Assembly: GCA_930989535.1 (NCBI GenBank) | Contig: CAKNLK010000006.1 | Location: forward strand, 1-64,000 | Direction: 5' to 3' | Origin: an uncultured Clostridia bacterium | GTDB taxonomy: Bacteria; Bacillota; Clostridia; Christensenellales; Borkfalkiaceae | DNA: 64,000 nucleotides | In this document: one piece after another, positions 25,363 to 36,062 of the stretch | How the letters are laid out: the number at the start of each line of letters is the position of its first letter | Numbering within the stretch: position 1 is the first letter of the stretch | Made by a program: the position numbers and the translations under genes | Notes under the pieces: model-generated | Told to the model about the DNA's origin: nothing | Database searches by the model: none | The model's input: only the letters and a program-made list of their open reading frames with translations

Positions 25363-25391
25363 TTGCTAAAAAGAGCAAAAAGTATTAAAAT
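25363..25391 (+). promoter_or_regulatory. typA promoter
   Basis: TTGCTA (25363-25368), a 17-base spacer and TAAAAT (25386-25391). The leader to the TTG start is about 30 bases and contains AGGAG. Confidence 0.6.
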
Positions 25392-25427
25392 AATACCGTT
25401 ATACAAGCGTTACAGGAGAATACGGTT

Positions 25428-27254
25428 TTGATTAGGAACGATTTACGGAACGTGGCGATTATTGCGCACGTAGACCACGGCAAGACGACGCTCGTGGACC
25501 AGATGCTCAGGCAGAGCGGTACATTTCGAGAAAACCAAGTCGTCGAAGAGAGAGTTATGGACTCCAATGCGCTCGAGAGGGAGCGCGGCATCACTATCCT
25601 CGCGAAAAATACTTCCGTCCATTATCACGGCGTCAAAATTAACATCATTGATACCCCTGGCCACGCCGATTTCGGCGGCGAGGTCGAGCGCGTTCTGAAG
25701 ATGGTCAACGGCGTTCTGCTGCTCGTCGATGCGGCGGAAGGCCCGATGCCGCAGACTCGCTTCGTCATGCAGAAGGCGCTCGAGCTCAACCACAAGCTCA
25801 TCATCGTCGTCAACAAGGTCGACCGCCCCGACGCGCGCATCGCGGAAGTGCAGGACGAAATTCTGGAACTGCTCATCGACCTCAACGCTTCCGACGAACA
25901 GCTCGACAGCCCAATCGTCTTCTGCTCGGGCAGGGCGGGAACGGCGTCGCGCTATGCAGATAAAGAGGGCAAAGACCTTACCCCGCTTTTCGATACGATT
26001 TTGAATCATATTCCTCCCATGCAGGTCGATGAAACGGCTCCCTTGCAGATTCTCGTATCTTCCATCGACTATAACGATTATGTCGGCCGAATCGGCATCG
26101 GCCGCATCGAGCGCGGCATGGCAAAGGCAAACCAAGAGGTTTCCGTCTGCAACCACAACGCCGTGGGGCAGGTAAAGCGGGGCAAGCTCGTCAATCTGTA
26201 CCAAATCGAAGGACTCGCGCGCGTTCCCGCGGAGACGGCAACGGCGGGCGATATCGTCTGCTTTTCCGGTTTGGAGGGCATCAACATCGGCGACACTGTC
26301 TGCGCGCCCGATAAGGTAGAGGCGGTGCCTTTCGTTAAAATCAGCGAGCCCACCGTCGAGATGACATTCTCCGTCAACGACAGCCCGTTTGCAGGAAAAG
26401 AGGGGAAGTTCGTCACCTCCCGCCACCTGCGCGAACGGCTATACCGCGAACTTTTGAAAGACGTCTCCCTCAAAGTGGAGGATACAAACACAGCGGAGGC
26501 ATTCAAAGTGAGCGGCCGCGGCGAAATGCACCTCTCCATCCTCATTGAAACCATGCGCCGCGAAGGGTATGAATTTCAAGTGAGCACGCCGCGCGTGTTG
26601 TATAAAACTGTCGACGGGCAGCTCTACGAACCGATTGAGCGGCTGATTGTGGACGTACCCGAAGAGGGAACGGGCGCCGTATTCCAAAGTATGGGCGAGC
26701 GCAAGGGCGAGCTCGTACACATGAGCGCGGTAGGCTCGCGCATGCGCCTCGAATTTCTCATTCCCGCGCGCGGGCTGTTCGGGTATAAGAGCGAATTCCT
26801 CACGCAGACGAAAGGCGAGGGCGTCATGAACTCCATATTCTTTGAATATCAGCCGTATAAGGGAGATTTGAAGCGGCGCGACACCGGTTCGCTCGTCGCA
26901 TTCGAATCGGGCGAAGCCGTCACGTACGGGCTGTATAACGCACAAGACCGCGGCGTTCTGTTTATCGACCCGGGCACGCAGGTATACGAGGGCATGGTCG
27001 TCGGCGTGTCCCCCAAGACGGAGGATATCAACGTCAACGTCTGCAAGAAAAAGCACATGACCAATACGCGCGCGGCCGGCAGCGACGACGCGATGCGGCT
27101 GAATTCTCCCAAAAAGATGAGCCTCGAAGAGTGCCTTGAATTTCTCAACGACGACGAACTTTTGGAAGTTACGCCCGTATCGCTCCGTATTCGCAAGCGC
27201 ATCCTCGACAGCGAGCTCCGCGCCAAGGCTCGCGCCCGCGAAAAGAAAGCATAA
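25428..27254 (+). CDS. typA: Ribosome-associated GTPase TypA/BipA
   Basis: A 608-residue translational GTPase. G motifs: AHVDHGKTTL near residue 15, RGITI, DTPGHADFGGEVER and NKVDRPDA. EF-G-like domains II, III and V follow, then the BipA-specific C-terminal domain. It assists ribosome assembly and translation under stress. The start codon is TTG (25428), supported by AGGAG 12 bases upstream and by the conserved N terminus IRNDLRNVAIIAHVDHGK. A single gene with its own promoter; its end runs into the yabP control region. Confidence 0.95.
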   Translation: MIRNDLRNVAIIAHVDHGKTTLVDQMLRQSGTFRENQVVEERVMDSNALERERGITILAKNTSVHYHGVKINIIDTPGHADFGGEVERVLKMVNGVLLLVDAAEGPMPQTRFVMQKALELNHKLIIVVNKVDRPDARIAEVQDEILELLIDLNASDEQLDSPIVFCSGRAGTASRYADKEGKDLTPLFDTILNHIPPMQVDETAPLQILVSSIDYNDYVGRIGIGRIERGMAKANQEVSVCNHNAVGQVKRGKLVNLYQIEGLARVPAETATAGDIVCFSGLEGINIGDTVCAPDKVEAVPFVKISEPTVEMTFSVNDSPFAGKEGKFVTSRHLRERLYRELLKDVSLKVEDTNTAEAFKVSGRGEMHLSILIETMRREGYEFQVSTPRVLYKTVDGQLYEPIERLIVDVPEEGTGAVFQSMGERKGELVHMSAVGSRMRLEFLIPARGLFGYKSEFLTQTKGEGVMNSIFFEYQPYKGDLKRRDTGSLVAFESGEAVTYGLYNAQDRGVLFIDPGTQVYEGMVVGVSPKTEDINVNVCKKKHMTNTRAAGSDDAMRLNSPKKMSLEECLEFLNDDELLEVTPVSLRIRKRILDSELRAKARAREKKA

Positions 27255-27278
27255 AAGACGAAATCAAAATCATACAAT
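27249..27278 (+). promoter_or_regulatory. Candidate sigma-E promoter of yabP-yabQ
   Basis: GCATAAA (27249-27255), a 15-base spacer and CATACAAT (27271-27278). The -10 matches the Bacillus sigma-E consensus fully, and yabP and yabQ are sigma-E genes there. The -35 begins inside the typA stop region. Confidence 0.5.
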
Positions 27279-27315
27279 ATTCCCGAAGAGTAAATGCTCG
27301 GAGGGAATATTTTTT
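27276..27315 (+). terminator. Hairpin between typA and yabP: terminator or ribosome-site mask
   Basis: AATATTCCC (27276-27284) pairs with GGGAATATT (27303-27311), with an inner GAG/CTC stem, followed by TTTT and then the yabP ATG. The 3' arm contains part of the yabP ribosome-binding site GGAGGG (27300-27305). Confidence 0.6.
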
Positions 27316-27573
27316 ATGGAAGGAACAAAGCTGCAGACGGCGCTCATCGAACAGCAGAAAAAGATAACCTTGACGGGGGTGGAGAGCGTAGACGCCTTTT
27401 CTTCCCGCCAGATATCGCTCACGCTGGACAACGGCAAGGCGGTGATTATCGGCGACAACCTGAAGATCGTCAACTTTTCCAAATCGAACGGCAATTTTGC
27501 GGCAGTCGGGAAAATCGGCGGCATACGCTTTGCAGCAAAGCAGGAAAAATTATCCAAAAGGCTGTTCGGCTGA
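27316..27573 (+). CDS. yabP: Sporulation protein YabP
   Basis: An 85-residue YabP/YqfC-family protein with the typical core ITLTGVESVDAFSS and a beta-rich stretch ending IGGIRFAAKQEKLSKRLFG. In Bacillus, YabP is made in the mother cell under sigma-E and is needed for spore maturation. The ATG at 27316 is chosen because GGAGGG lies 10 bases upstream; the longer open frame beginning at 27136 is inside typA in another frame. Its stop overlaps the yabQ ATG (TGATG). The order yabP-yabQ-divIC matches Bacillus and many Clostridia. Confidence 0.9.
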   Translation: MEGTKLQTALIEQQKKITLTGVESVDAFSSRQISLTLDNGKAVIIGDNLKIVNFSKSNGNFAAVGKIGGIRFAAKQEKLSKRLFG

Positions 27574-28037
27574 TGAACGACGCGAACCAAATTTACATCT
27601 TTCTGGCATGTATGCTGGCGGGAATTGCCGCGGGCGGCGCGTACGAACTGAACTGTTTGTTTTGCTTTTTTATCAAAGGGAAAGCTGCGCGCATTGTGGC
27701 CGATATACTTTTCTTTCTCCTGGCGGGCGCCGTCTTTGCGGCGTTCTGCGTCCTGTTCCGCCTGCCCGATATGCGAATCTATATGCTTGCCGCCGCGCTC
27801 CTCGGCCTGTTGCTCTATCGAAAAACATTGCACAGAACAGTTGCGTTTTTCGCGCGGAAATTGTATAATAAATTCAGGAGCGCGTGTAAAACATTGTCTT
27901 TGCGCGCGGCGGCGCACCATGAAAGAAGAAAAATTCAAAAAAATCGTCATCGGAGTCACGGCGGCAGCCGTTATACTGCTCGCAATCCTGCTTGTCTTCA
28001 TGATTTATCAGCTAATCGCCATATCCGTTCGGAATAA
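27573..28037 (+). CDS. yabQ: Spore cortex membrane protein YabQ
   Basis: A 154-residue protein with hydrophobic segments at about 7-24, 32-55 and 62-78, and the AGGAYELN region typical of YabQ. In Bacillus it is a sigma-E-dependent mother-cell membrane protein needed for cortex synthesis. It starts inside the yabP stop. Its last 39 codons overlap divIC by 119 bases and encode an arginine/histidine-rich, low-complexity tail. Either the overlap is real or a frameshift or sequencing error has replaced an earlier natural stop. The family varies in length (about 110-210 residues). Confidence 0.75.
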   Translation: MNDANQIYIFLACMLAGIAAGGAYELNCLFCFFIKGKAARIVADILFFLLAGAVFAAFCVLFRLPDMRIYMLAAALLGLLLYRKTLHRTVAFFARKLYNKFRSACKTLSLRAAAHHERRKIQKNRHRSHGGSRYTARNPACLHDLSANRHIRSE

Positions 28038-28272
28038 CCGAATCGCTGAGCTGGAAGAGCAGTACGCGTATTGGGAGCAATATATCGCCGAAGCCGAAAC
28101 GGACGTTCAGAAATACGAAGGTTATGCCTGGCTGGAAATCATTGCCCGCAAACTCGGCATGTGGGGGTATGACGATTTTATAAACGGCGATGCGGCGGTT
28201 TTCTTCGGCGACGGTGCCGTTTTAAAAGTTTCCGACAGCGGAGAATTCGTGTATGAAATATGCGGTGATTGA
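27919..28272 (+). CDS. divIC: Septum formation initiator DivIC/FtsB family
   Basis: A 117-residue protein with a short basic N terminus, one membrane helix (about 9-32) and a coiled coil (about 35-65: RNNRIAELEEQYAYWEQYI), then the conserved YEGYAWLEIIARKLGMWGYDD region of DivIC/FtsB, here split as YAWLEIIARKLGM. It joins FtsL and DivIB at the division septum. The ATG at 27919 lies within the end of yabQ and has only a weak binding site, so its translation probably depends on yabQ. It overlaps the following ppx gene by 20 bases. Confidence 0.88.
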   Translation: MKEEKFKKIVIGVTAAAVILLAILLVFMIYQLIAISVRNNRIAELEEQYAYWEQYIAEAETDVQKYEGYAWLEIIARKLGMWGYDDFINGDAAVFFGDGAVLKVSDSGEFVYEICGD

Positions 28273-29116
28273 CATCGGTTCCAACTCCGTCCGCCTGCTT
28301 CTGTGGGCGGACGGTCATACTTTATGCAAAAAAGTGAATACTACGCGGCTGGGCGAGGGACTGTCTCATTCGGGCAGGCTCTCGGAGGCGGCAATGCGCC
28401 GTACGGCCGCGGCCGTCGAGGACTTCGCTGAAGAAGCAAAAAATGCGGGCGCGGACGAGCTGTTCGCCTTTGCCACGGCCGCCGTTCGCGGCAGCGCCAA
28501 CGGCGCGGATTTTGTCCGCCTGGTCAAGGAGCAATGCGGTGTTGCGGTGGACGTCATTGCCGGAAAGGAGGAGGCGGAACTCGGGCTTTTAGGCGCCCTG
28601 AATGGGCGCGACGGCGGTATTATCGACGTCGGCGGCGCGAGCACCGAGGTCACCGTGGGCAAGGGAGGAAAAATCGTTTACGCCGTCAGTGCGGATATCG
28701 GCGCCGTGCGCCTTAAAGATGTCTGCGACGAGAACAGGGAGAAATTGGAAAAATATATTTCCGAAAAAATCGCCGTCTTTGCCGACGTTCCGCAGTGTGA
28801 GATGTCTGCCATCGGCGGCACGGCCACCTCGCTCGCGGCACTCGAATACGAGGTGGAGCCGTACGACGCTGCCCGCATCCACGGAGCCAACCTTTCCGCG
28901 GATTGCGTTTTGAATTGGGCGGACAGGCTCCTTGCCATGCCGCAGGAAGAGCGGCTCGCGTTAAAAGGGATGGACAAAAAGCGCGCCGATATTTTGGGCG
29001 GTGCGGCTCTGCTGTTATATTCGGTCATCCGACGCATCGGCGCGGAGGGCGTGCGCGTGAGCGAGCAAGACAACCTGGAGGGCTATCTCCTGCAAAAATT
29101 GCGGAGGCGGCCATGA
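28253..29116 (+). CDS. Ppx/GppA-family phosphatase (exopolyphosphatase-like)
   Basis: A 287-residue actin-fold protein. The phosphate-1 motif IDIGSNSVRLL is at residues 6-16, the RGSANG-type loop follows, then the phosphate-2 loop IDVGGASTEV and the adenosine-type motif IGGTATSLAAL. The family hydrolyses polyphosphate or the pentaphosphate alarmone pppGpp; this short form lacks the C-terminal HD domain of long enzymes, as is common in Gram-positives. It overlaps divIC upstream (20 bases) and the next gene by ATGA. The order divIC-ppx is common in Clostridia. Confidence 0.9.
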   Translation: MKYAVIDIGSNSVRLLLWADGHTLCKKVNTTRLGEGLSHSGRLSEAAMRRTAAAVEDFAEEAKNAGADELFAFATAAVRGSANGADFVRLVKEQCGVAVDVIAGKEEAELGLLGALNGRDGGIIDVGGASTEVTVGKGGKIVYAVSADIGAVRLKDVCDENREKLEKYISEKIAVFADVPQCEMSAIGGTATSLAALEYEVEPYDAARIHGANLSADCVLNWADRLLAMPQEERLALKGMDKKRADILGGAALLLYSVIRRIGAEGVRVSEQDNLEGYLLQKLRRRP

Positions 29117-30249
29117 ATCGCGTTTTGGAAAAAATAGCCAGGATATTCGATGTAGTCGCATCCTTCGCCATCGCAGGCGTCGTAATATGGCTCGGGTATA
29201 AACATTATTATGAAAATCTCGATTCGGTTCTGCTTATACTCTGCCTAATCGGGGGAGGAATCGTGTCGAGCGCGGTTTGCCGCCTGTTTCATGAGCTGGG
29301 GCATATCGTTATCGGTTTGCTGTGCGGTTTCCGGTTCAACAGTATGCGCATCGGCTTTGTTCAGATTTATAAAGACGAGGGAAAGCTGCGCATAGCGGCG
29401 AAGCGCCTGCCCGAATCGCTTGCAGGCGCCACGGAGATGCTCCCGAAAAACGCCGAAAATTTGCACGCAAAATACCTTGCCGTCGTGTGCGGCGGTTTGG
29501 CTTTTTCGCTGTTGTTCCTGGCGTCCGCGGAATTGGTTCTCGATTTTTACAAATCCATTCCCTTTGCGGTGTATGCGCTCGTTTGCACGTCTCTGCCGTA
29601 TGCCTTCCACCTCTTTTTCTATAACGTGCTGCCGTTCAACGACGACAATCTCGATACAGACGGCGCCATGCTCCGCGGGTTGATTAAAAAAGAACCTTCC
29701 TATCTCACGGCCGTCAATATTCTGGCAATCGAAGCGTATTTGTACCAAGGCCTGACGCCTTCGGAAATCGATAAAGATTTGTATTTCGGTGCGCCGCAAC
29801 TGCCGGAGGACGATTTCAATTTTATCCTCCTGACCAATTATCGGCTGTCCTATTATATCGACGCGGGGGACAGGGAGAATGCGGCAAAAGCATGCCAGCG
29901 CTTGGAGAGCCTGCTCGGATACGTGCCCCAATATTATAAAAACGATATCACGGCGGATATCCTGTACTGCAAATGCTGTCGCCGCGATACGGAAGGCGCC
30001 CGCGCACTCTATCCGCAGTTGAAGCTGTATCTGAAGGGAGAGGGGACGCTGTCCGCGCACCGCATCTCCGCCGCTTACGAATTGTATGTAAACGGGGATA
30101 AATCCGCGGCGCTGCGCGAACTGAACGCAGCCGAACAAAAAGCGGAAAACTATTACATCAAGGGCCTCGGCAAGTATGAGCGCAAACTGCTCGGCTCGAT
30201 TCGGGACGACATTAAAACGGATTTCTACTACGAGCCAAGCCGGCAATAA
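29113..30249 (+). CDS. M50-type site-2 protease-like membrane protein
   Basis: A 378-residue protein with membrane helices at about 12-30, 37-55, 115-135 and 148-170. The zinc motif HELGH (60-64) lies at the end of a helix, and LPFNDDNLDTDG near residues 176-187 stands where M50 proteases have their NPxDG aspartate. The C-terminal 180 residues are soluble and helical, with a TPR-like look (GDRENAAKACQRLESLLG). It probably cleaves a membrane substrate, unknown. The start ATG overlaps the ppx stop, with GGAGG just upstream. It ends the yabP operon. Confidence 0.75.
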   Translation: MNRVLEKIARIFDVVASFAIAGVVIWLGYKHYYENLDSVLLILCLIGGGIVSSAVCRLFHELGHIVIGLLCGFRFNSMRIGFVQIYKDEGKLRIAAKRLPESLAGATEMLPKNAENLHAKYLAVVCGGLAFSLLFLASAELVLDFYKSIPFAVYALVCTSLPYAFHLFFYNVLPFNDDNLDTDGAMLRGLIKKEPSYLTAVNILAIEAYLYQGLTPSEIDKDLYFGAPQLPEDDFNFILLTNYRLSYYIDAGDRENAAKACQRLESLLGYVPQYYKNDITADILYCKCCRRDTEGARALYPQLKLYLKGEGTLSAHRISAAYELYVNGDKSAALRELNAAEQKAENYYIKGLGKYERKLLGSIRDDIKTDFYYEPSRQ

Positions 30250-30251
30250 TC

Positions 30252-30299
30252 GAAAGAGCGAGGGAGCCTTCCGAACAACGGAAGCTCCCTCGCTCTTTC
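30252..30299. terminator. Convergent long hairpin after the M50 gene
   Basis: Bases 30252-30267 plus 30268-30273 pair with 30279-30299 around a 5-base loop. It lies between the plus-strand operon and a convergent small minus-strand gene, so it may serve both. T-runs are short. Confidence 0.7.
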
Positions 30300-30307
30300 C
30301 TTTGGGA

Positions 30308-30463
30308 TTAACTGAGTTTATTCGGCCTGCCGAAGCAGTGCGGGCAGAAATTGTTCGCCGCCCGGCAGCAATCCTCGCAGAGGAATGCGCCGCACTCGCC
30401 GCAAATATAGATATCCTTTCCCTCGCACATTTTCCCGCAGTTCCCGCAACGGAATCCGTCCAT
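30308..30463 (-). CDS. Small zinc-ribbon protein (51 residues)
   Basis: A short gene read from the minus strand. The product has ten cysteines in CxxC-type pairs: C6/C9, C13, C21/C24, C29/C32/C33, C40/C43, plus H42 in CPHC. This pattern fits two small zinc-binding knuckles, close to a B-box or zinc-ribbon type. It has no membrane segment. A CGGAGG site lies 9 bases before the ATG, a promoter-like pair is upstream at 30485-30513, and the shared hairpin ends it. Function unknown; such proteins bind nucleic acid or protein partners. Confidence 0.8.
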   Translation of the reverse strand: MDGFRCGNCGKMCEGKDIYICGECGAFLCEDCCRAANNFCPHCFGRPNKLS

Positions 30464-30484
30464 AACCGCTTGAACCTCCGTAGT

Positions 30485-30513
30485 TTTTTAACGGAGTATG
30501 CACCCTTTGTAAA
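30485..30513 (-). promoter_or_regulatory. Possible promoter of the zinc-ribbon gene
   Basis: On the minus strand, TTTACA (30513-30508), a 17-base spacer and TAAAAA (30490-30485). The -10 is weak. Confidence 0.4.
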
Positions 30514-30667
30514 GTTCCTATACTTCGGCGGCGCAAAAAATTTTCCATCGTCTGAATAAAAAGCGCTGTGTTCTGTCTCGGAATCCGTTTTCGCGCTTTA
30601 GAAGGCGAATTACGGGCGTTTAACGCGATTCGGAAAAAATGAAATTCGAAAAACCGAGCGAAAACGC

Positions 30668-30696
30668 TTTCATTTTAGGGCAAAATATGGTATAAT
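30668..30696 (+). promoter_or_regulatory. gyrBA promoter with extended -10
   Basis: A perfect TATAAT (30691-30696) preceded by TGG. The -35 region (TTTCAT at 30668) is poor, as often seen with extended -10 promoters. Confidence 0.6.
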
Positions 30697-30747
30697 AATA
30701 GGGTAAAAGTTTGCAATTTTTGAATCGAAAAGACAGGAGATTTTTAA

Positions 30748-32658
<1,911 letters not shown>

Positions 32659-32667
32659 GGTTGAACG

Positions 32668-35229
32668 ATGGCGAAAAAAGAGACAAGTCCGGAACTTACC
32701 GAAGAGTTTAAAAAAACTCTCGCAATGACAAATATGATTGACGTCGAGGTGGACGACGAGCTGAAAAAATCCTTCATCGCTTATGCGATGGCGGTCAACG
32801 TCAGCCGCGCCATTCCAGACGTTCGCGACGGGTTGAAGCCCGTGCATCGCCGCATCCTGTACTCCATGCACGAAATGGGGCTGTACAACGACAAGGCGTA
32901 CCGCAAATGCGCCCGTATCGTCGGCGACGTTTTGGGTAAATACCACCCGCACGGCGATTTCGCCGTATACGATGCGCTCGTGCGCCTGGCGCAGGATTTT
33001 ACCATCAATTTCCCGCTCGTGGACGGGCACGGAAACTTCGGCTCCGTCGACGGCGACCCGCCTGCGGCGATGCGCTATACCGAGGCGAGGATGTCAAAAC
33101 TCGCAGCGGAAATGCTGCGCGATTTGGACAAAGAGACGGTCGATTACTATCCGACTTTCGACGACACCGGCATGCAGCCGTGCGTTTTGCCGGCGCGCTT
33201 CCCGAACCTTCTCGTCAACGGGAGCGACGGCATTGCGGTCGGCATGGCGACGAATATCCCGCCGCACAACCTCGCAGAAGTTATCGACGGCGTTATCGCC
33301 CAAATCGACAACCCTGAAATCACCGTCGACGAACTGATGGAGCATATTCCTGCCCCCGATTTTCCGACGGGTGCAATCCTTATGGGCAGGGCGGGCATCA
33401 AGCGCGCCTACCGCACAGGCAGGGGCAACTATATTCTGCGCGCGCGCTGTGAGATTGAAGACTATACTTCCGGCAATACGACGCGCACGCGCATTGTCGT
33501 CAGCGAGATACCGTACCAGGTCAATAAAGCGCGCCTCATCGAAAACATCGCCGACCTCGTGAAAGATAAGCGTGTTGAAGGCATTTCGGATATCCGCGAG
33601 GAGTCCGACCGCGACGGCATGCGCATCGTCATCGAATTGCGCAAGGACGCGAACGCGCAGGTCGTTCTCAACACGCTGTACAAACATACGCAGCTGCAAA
33701 CTTCCAACGGAATCATATTGCTCGCGCTCGTCGACGGGGAGCCGAAAGTTCTCAATCTTAAAGAGTGCATTCATTATTATATCGAACATCAGAAGAACGT
33801 TATTGTCCGCCGCACAAAGTTTGATTTAAACAAGGCGGAGGAGCGCGCGCATATCGTTGCCGGGCTCGTGCTTGCTCTCGCGAATATCGACGAAGTCATC
33901 GCCATTATCAAGCAATCTGCGGATAAAAACGTCGCGTGCGAAAAGTTGATGCAGGCGTTCGAATTGTCCGACAAACAGGCAAACGCGATTTTGGAGATGC
34001 GTTTGCAGCGCTTAACATCGCTGGAAGTCGAAAAACTGCAGGAGGAGTTGGAGCAGTTGGAGCGCACAATCGCCGATTTAAAGGATATCCTCGCCAACGA
34101 ACAGCGCGTTTTGGACATCATCAAAGCCGACCTGTGCACGATACGCGACAATTATCCGAGCGAGCGCAAGACGGAGCTTTCCTACGACTACGGCGAAATC
34201 GACGTGGAAGACCTCATTGAAGAGGAAGAAGTTATCATTTCGATGACGCACTCCGGGTACGTCAAGCGGCAGCCTGTCGCCGAATATAAGGCACAGCGCC
34301 GCGGCGGCATGGGCGTTACCGCTCATAAGCCGAAAGAGGAGGATTTCGTCGAAAAACTGTTCATTAGTTCCACGCACGAAAATATTCTCTTCTTCTCCAG
34401 CTACGGAAAAGTATATTCCATCAAGGGCTATGAAATCCCCGAAGCGCAGCGCCAGGCGCGCGGCCGCGCCATCGTCAACCTGCTGCAAATCGAGCAGGAC
34501 GAAAAGATTACGGCGGTTATCCCGCTCGCCAAGGATACGAAGGGATATATCGCCATGGCAACGCGCAACGGGCTCATTAAAAAGACCGCATTGGAAGAAT
34601 TCGAAAATATCCGCAAGGTCGGAAAAATTGCCATCAAAATCAACGAGGGCGACGAACTTATTTCCGTGCAATTTACGACGGGTGAAGATGAGCTGATTAT
34701 CGCTTCCCGCGAGGGCAAGTGCATACGCTTCAGCGAAAAAGACGTTCGGCCGATGGGCAGGGATACGCAGGGCGTGAAAGCCATGAATCTCGGCGACGAT
34801 GACAGGCTCGTCGATATGCTCGTCGTCAAACCGGGATGCCAAATTTTGACGATTACGTCAAAAGGTTACGGCAAACGCTCCGACGTGGAAGATTACCGAC
34901 TGCAAAACCGTGCAGGCAAAGGCATCAAGGCGGGCGTATTTAACGAAAAGACCGGACAACTGGTTAATTTGAAAATCGTGAACGAAGAAGAAGACGTTAT
35001 GGTAATATCCAATAACGGTACCATTATCCGAATGCACGTTTCAGATATTTCCATGATTGGCAGGAACACGCAGGGCGTTCGCATTATGCGCCTAAAAGAT
35101 TCGGAGGTAGCGACCGTAGCCATTGCGCCTCGAGAAGAGGAAGAGCCTGATGGGGAGGAGGCGGAAAACGCCGAAAATACGGATATTCCGGATAATTCAA
35201 CTTCAGAGAATTTGACGGATTCTGAATAA
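32668..35229 (+). CDS. gyrA: DNA gyrase subunit A
   Basis: An 853-residue breakage-rejoining subunit. The quinolone-resistance region contains [19 protein letters not shown] and the catalytic tyrosine lies in [10 protein letters not shown]. The C-terminal beta-pinwheel follows, with the GyrA-box [12 protein letters not shown] at residues near 545, which marks it as gyrase rather than topoisomerase IV. The tail after about 825 is acidic and low-complexity. It directly follows gyrB. In the quinolone pocket the residue after GDF is A, where Ser or Ala is usual in other bacteria. Confidence 0.97.
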   Translation: MAKKETSPELTEEFKKTLAMTNMIDVEVDDELKKSFIAYAMAVNVSRAIPDVRDGLKPVHRRILYSMHEMGLYNDKAYRKCARIVGDVLGKYHPHGDFAVYDALVRLAQDFTINFPLVDGHGNFGSVDGDPPAAMRYTEARMSKLAAEMLRDLDKETVDYYPTFDDTGMQPCVLPARFPNLLVNGSDGIAVGMATNIPPHNLAEVIDGVIAQIDNPEITVDELMEHIPAPDFPTGAILMGRAGIKRAYRTGRGNYILRARCEIEDYTSGNTTRTRIVVSEIPYQVNKARLIENIADLVKDKRVEGISDIREESDRDGMRIVIELRKDANAQVVLNTLYKHTQLQTSNGIILLALVDGEPKVLNLKECIHYYIEHQKNVIVRRTKFDLNKAEERAHIVAGLVLALANIDEVIAIIKQSADKNVACEKLMQAFELSDKQANAILEMRLQRLTSLEVEKLQEELEQLERTIADLKDILANEQRVLDIIKADLCTIRDNYPSERKTELSYDYGEIDVEDLIEEEEVIISMTHSGYVKRQPVAEYKAQRRGGMGVTAHKPKEEDFVEKLFISSTHENILFFSSYGKVYSIKGYEIPEAQRQARGRAIVNLLQIEQDEKITAVIPLAKDTKGYIAMATRNGLIKKTALEEFENIRKVGKIAIKINEGDELISVQFTTGEDELIIASREGKCIRFSEKDVRPMGRDTQGVKAMNLGDDDRLVDMLVVKPGCQILTITSKGYGKRSDVEDYRLQNRAGKGIKAGVFNEKTGQLVNLKIVNEEEDVMVISNNGTIIRMHVSDISMIGRNTQGVRIMRLKDSEVATVAIAPREEEEPDGEEAENAENTDIPDNSTSENLTDSE

Positions 35230-35238
35230 AAATTGATT

Positions 35239-35293
35239 TATAGCGGCCGCGCACAAAATGTAGCTTCGGCAATTTTTTGTGCGCGGCTATATT
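35239..35293 (+). terminator. Long hairpin after gyrA
   Basis: A stem of about 17 bp with a two-base bulge: 35239-35258 pairs with 35277-35293. It ends in A/T pairs and is followed by an A-run rather than a T-run, so it may be a weak terminator or a processing structure in front of the repressor gene. Confidence 0.5.
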
Positions 35294-35320
35294 AAAAATG
35301 CAGAACAACGGAGGATTTCG

Positions 35321-35695
35321 ATGAGCTTAAAACGAATCAGAGAATCGGAAGAGATGTATTTAGAGACGATTTTATTGCTTCGAATCAAACAAGCCAATGT
35401 TCGGGCGGTCGATGTTGGTGAAGAACTCGGCTATGCAAAATCGAGCGTTTCCCGCGGGCTCAGCTTACTGAAAAAGAAGGGGTATATCGAAATCGATGCG
35501 ACGAACGGAGCCATTACCTTCACGCAAAAGGGCAAAGAAAAGGCCGAGGGCATTTATGAAAAGCACAAAGTGATAACCGCCGTCCTTATAAAGATGGGAG
35601 CAGAACAAAAACAAGCGGAAGATAACGCCTGCCGCATCGAACATGTCATTTCTGACGATTTATTGGAATTATTTAAACGGTATATATCAGAATAA
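35321..35695 (+). CDS. DtxR-family metal-dependent repressor (iron-type ligand set)
   Basis: A 124-residue short DtxR/MntR-like regulator: winged helix-turn-helix (about 20-75, AKSSVSRGLSLLKKKG) and dimerisation helices, without the SH3-like third domain. Ligand positions of the primary site read M12, C104, E107 and H108, which match DtxR/IdeR (Met10, Cys102, Glu105, His106) rather than manganese-type MntR (Asp8, Glu99). H82 aligns with a second-site ligand, but the Glu83 position is Thr, so the ancillary site looks incomplete. It probably senses Fe(II). The ATG at 35321 follows CGGAGGA. Targets are not visible in this window. Confidence 0.85.
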   Translation: MSLKRIRESEEMYLETILLLRIKQANVRAVDVGEELGYAKSSVSRGLSLLKKKGYIEIDATNGAITFTQKGKEKAEGIYEKHKVITAVLIKMGAEQKQAEDNACRIEHVISDDLLELFKRYISE

Positions 35696-36025
35696 GTTTC
35701 TAACAAACACAGTAAAAGCAGCGTAAATATTTTATAATTAACGCGCGTTGCACATTTCATTTTTTACGTATTGACAGAAAATTTCTTTATTTTGTGCGGC
35801 AAATAAAAAATTTGAAATGTGGGGGAAACCAAATTAGTATAGTGCGATATCTATATCTATGCGTAAAACACAGCTTTTACGCACTCTTAACCCTTATTTT
35901 TGCTTAAAAGTGCTTTCTTCGCCGATTTTATGCGAGAAATTCTCTTATCGCTGCGCAACAATTCACTCTAAATAATGCCTTTCTCGCGCGTTGAGACAGT
36001 TTTTTCTGTAAAAAATTTATTTAGA
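35696..36025. other. AT-rich gap with no convincing gene
   Basis: About 330 bases between the DtxR-like gene and the recombinase promoter. I see a small inverted repeat (GCGTAAAA / TTTTACGC, around 35860-35882) and a TATAAT at 35733-35738 without a matching -35. A TTGACA at 35771 has no -10. No coding frame with a ribosome-binding site is present. A small RNA cannot be excluded. Confidence 0.5.
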
Positions 36026-36054
36026 TTGCTTTTTTTTTCGAAATAATATATAAT
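36026..36054 (+). promoter_or_regulatory. Recombinase promoter, essentially leaderless
   Basis: TTGCTT (36026-36031), a 17-base spacer and TATAAT (36049-36054). The ATG at 36063 is 8 bases after the -10, so the predicted mRNA has 0-2 leader bases. No ribosome-binding site is present. Confidence 0.65.
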
Positions 36055-36062
36055 ACATCTAT

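Noticed and set aside
35852..35970. 38-codon frame after the DtxR-like gene
   Set aside because: No ribosome-binding site, no similarity to any family I know, and part of it is a palindrome.
36035..36060. Similarity of the AT-rich stretch before the recombinase gene to a Firmicute dif site
   Set aside because: Only about ten bases (ATAATATATA) match, they coincide with a clear -10, and the outer arms of dif are absent.
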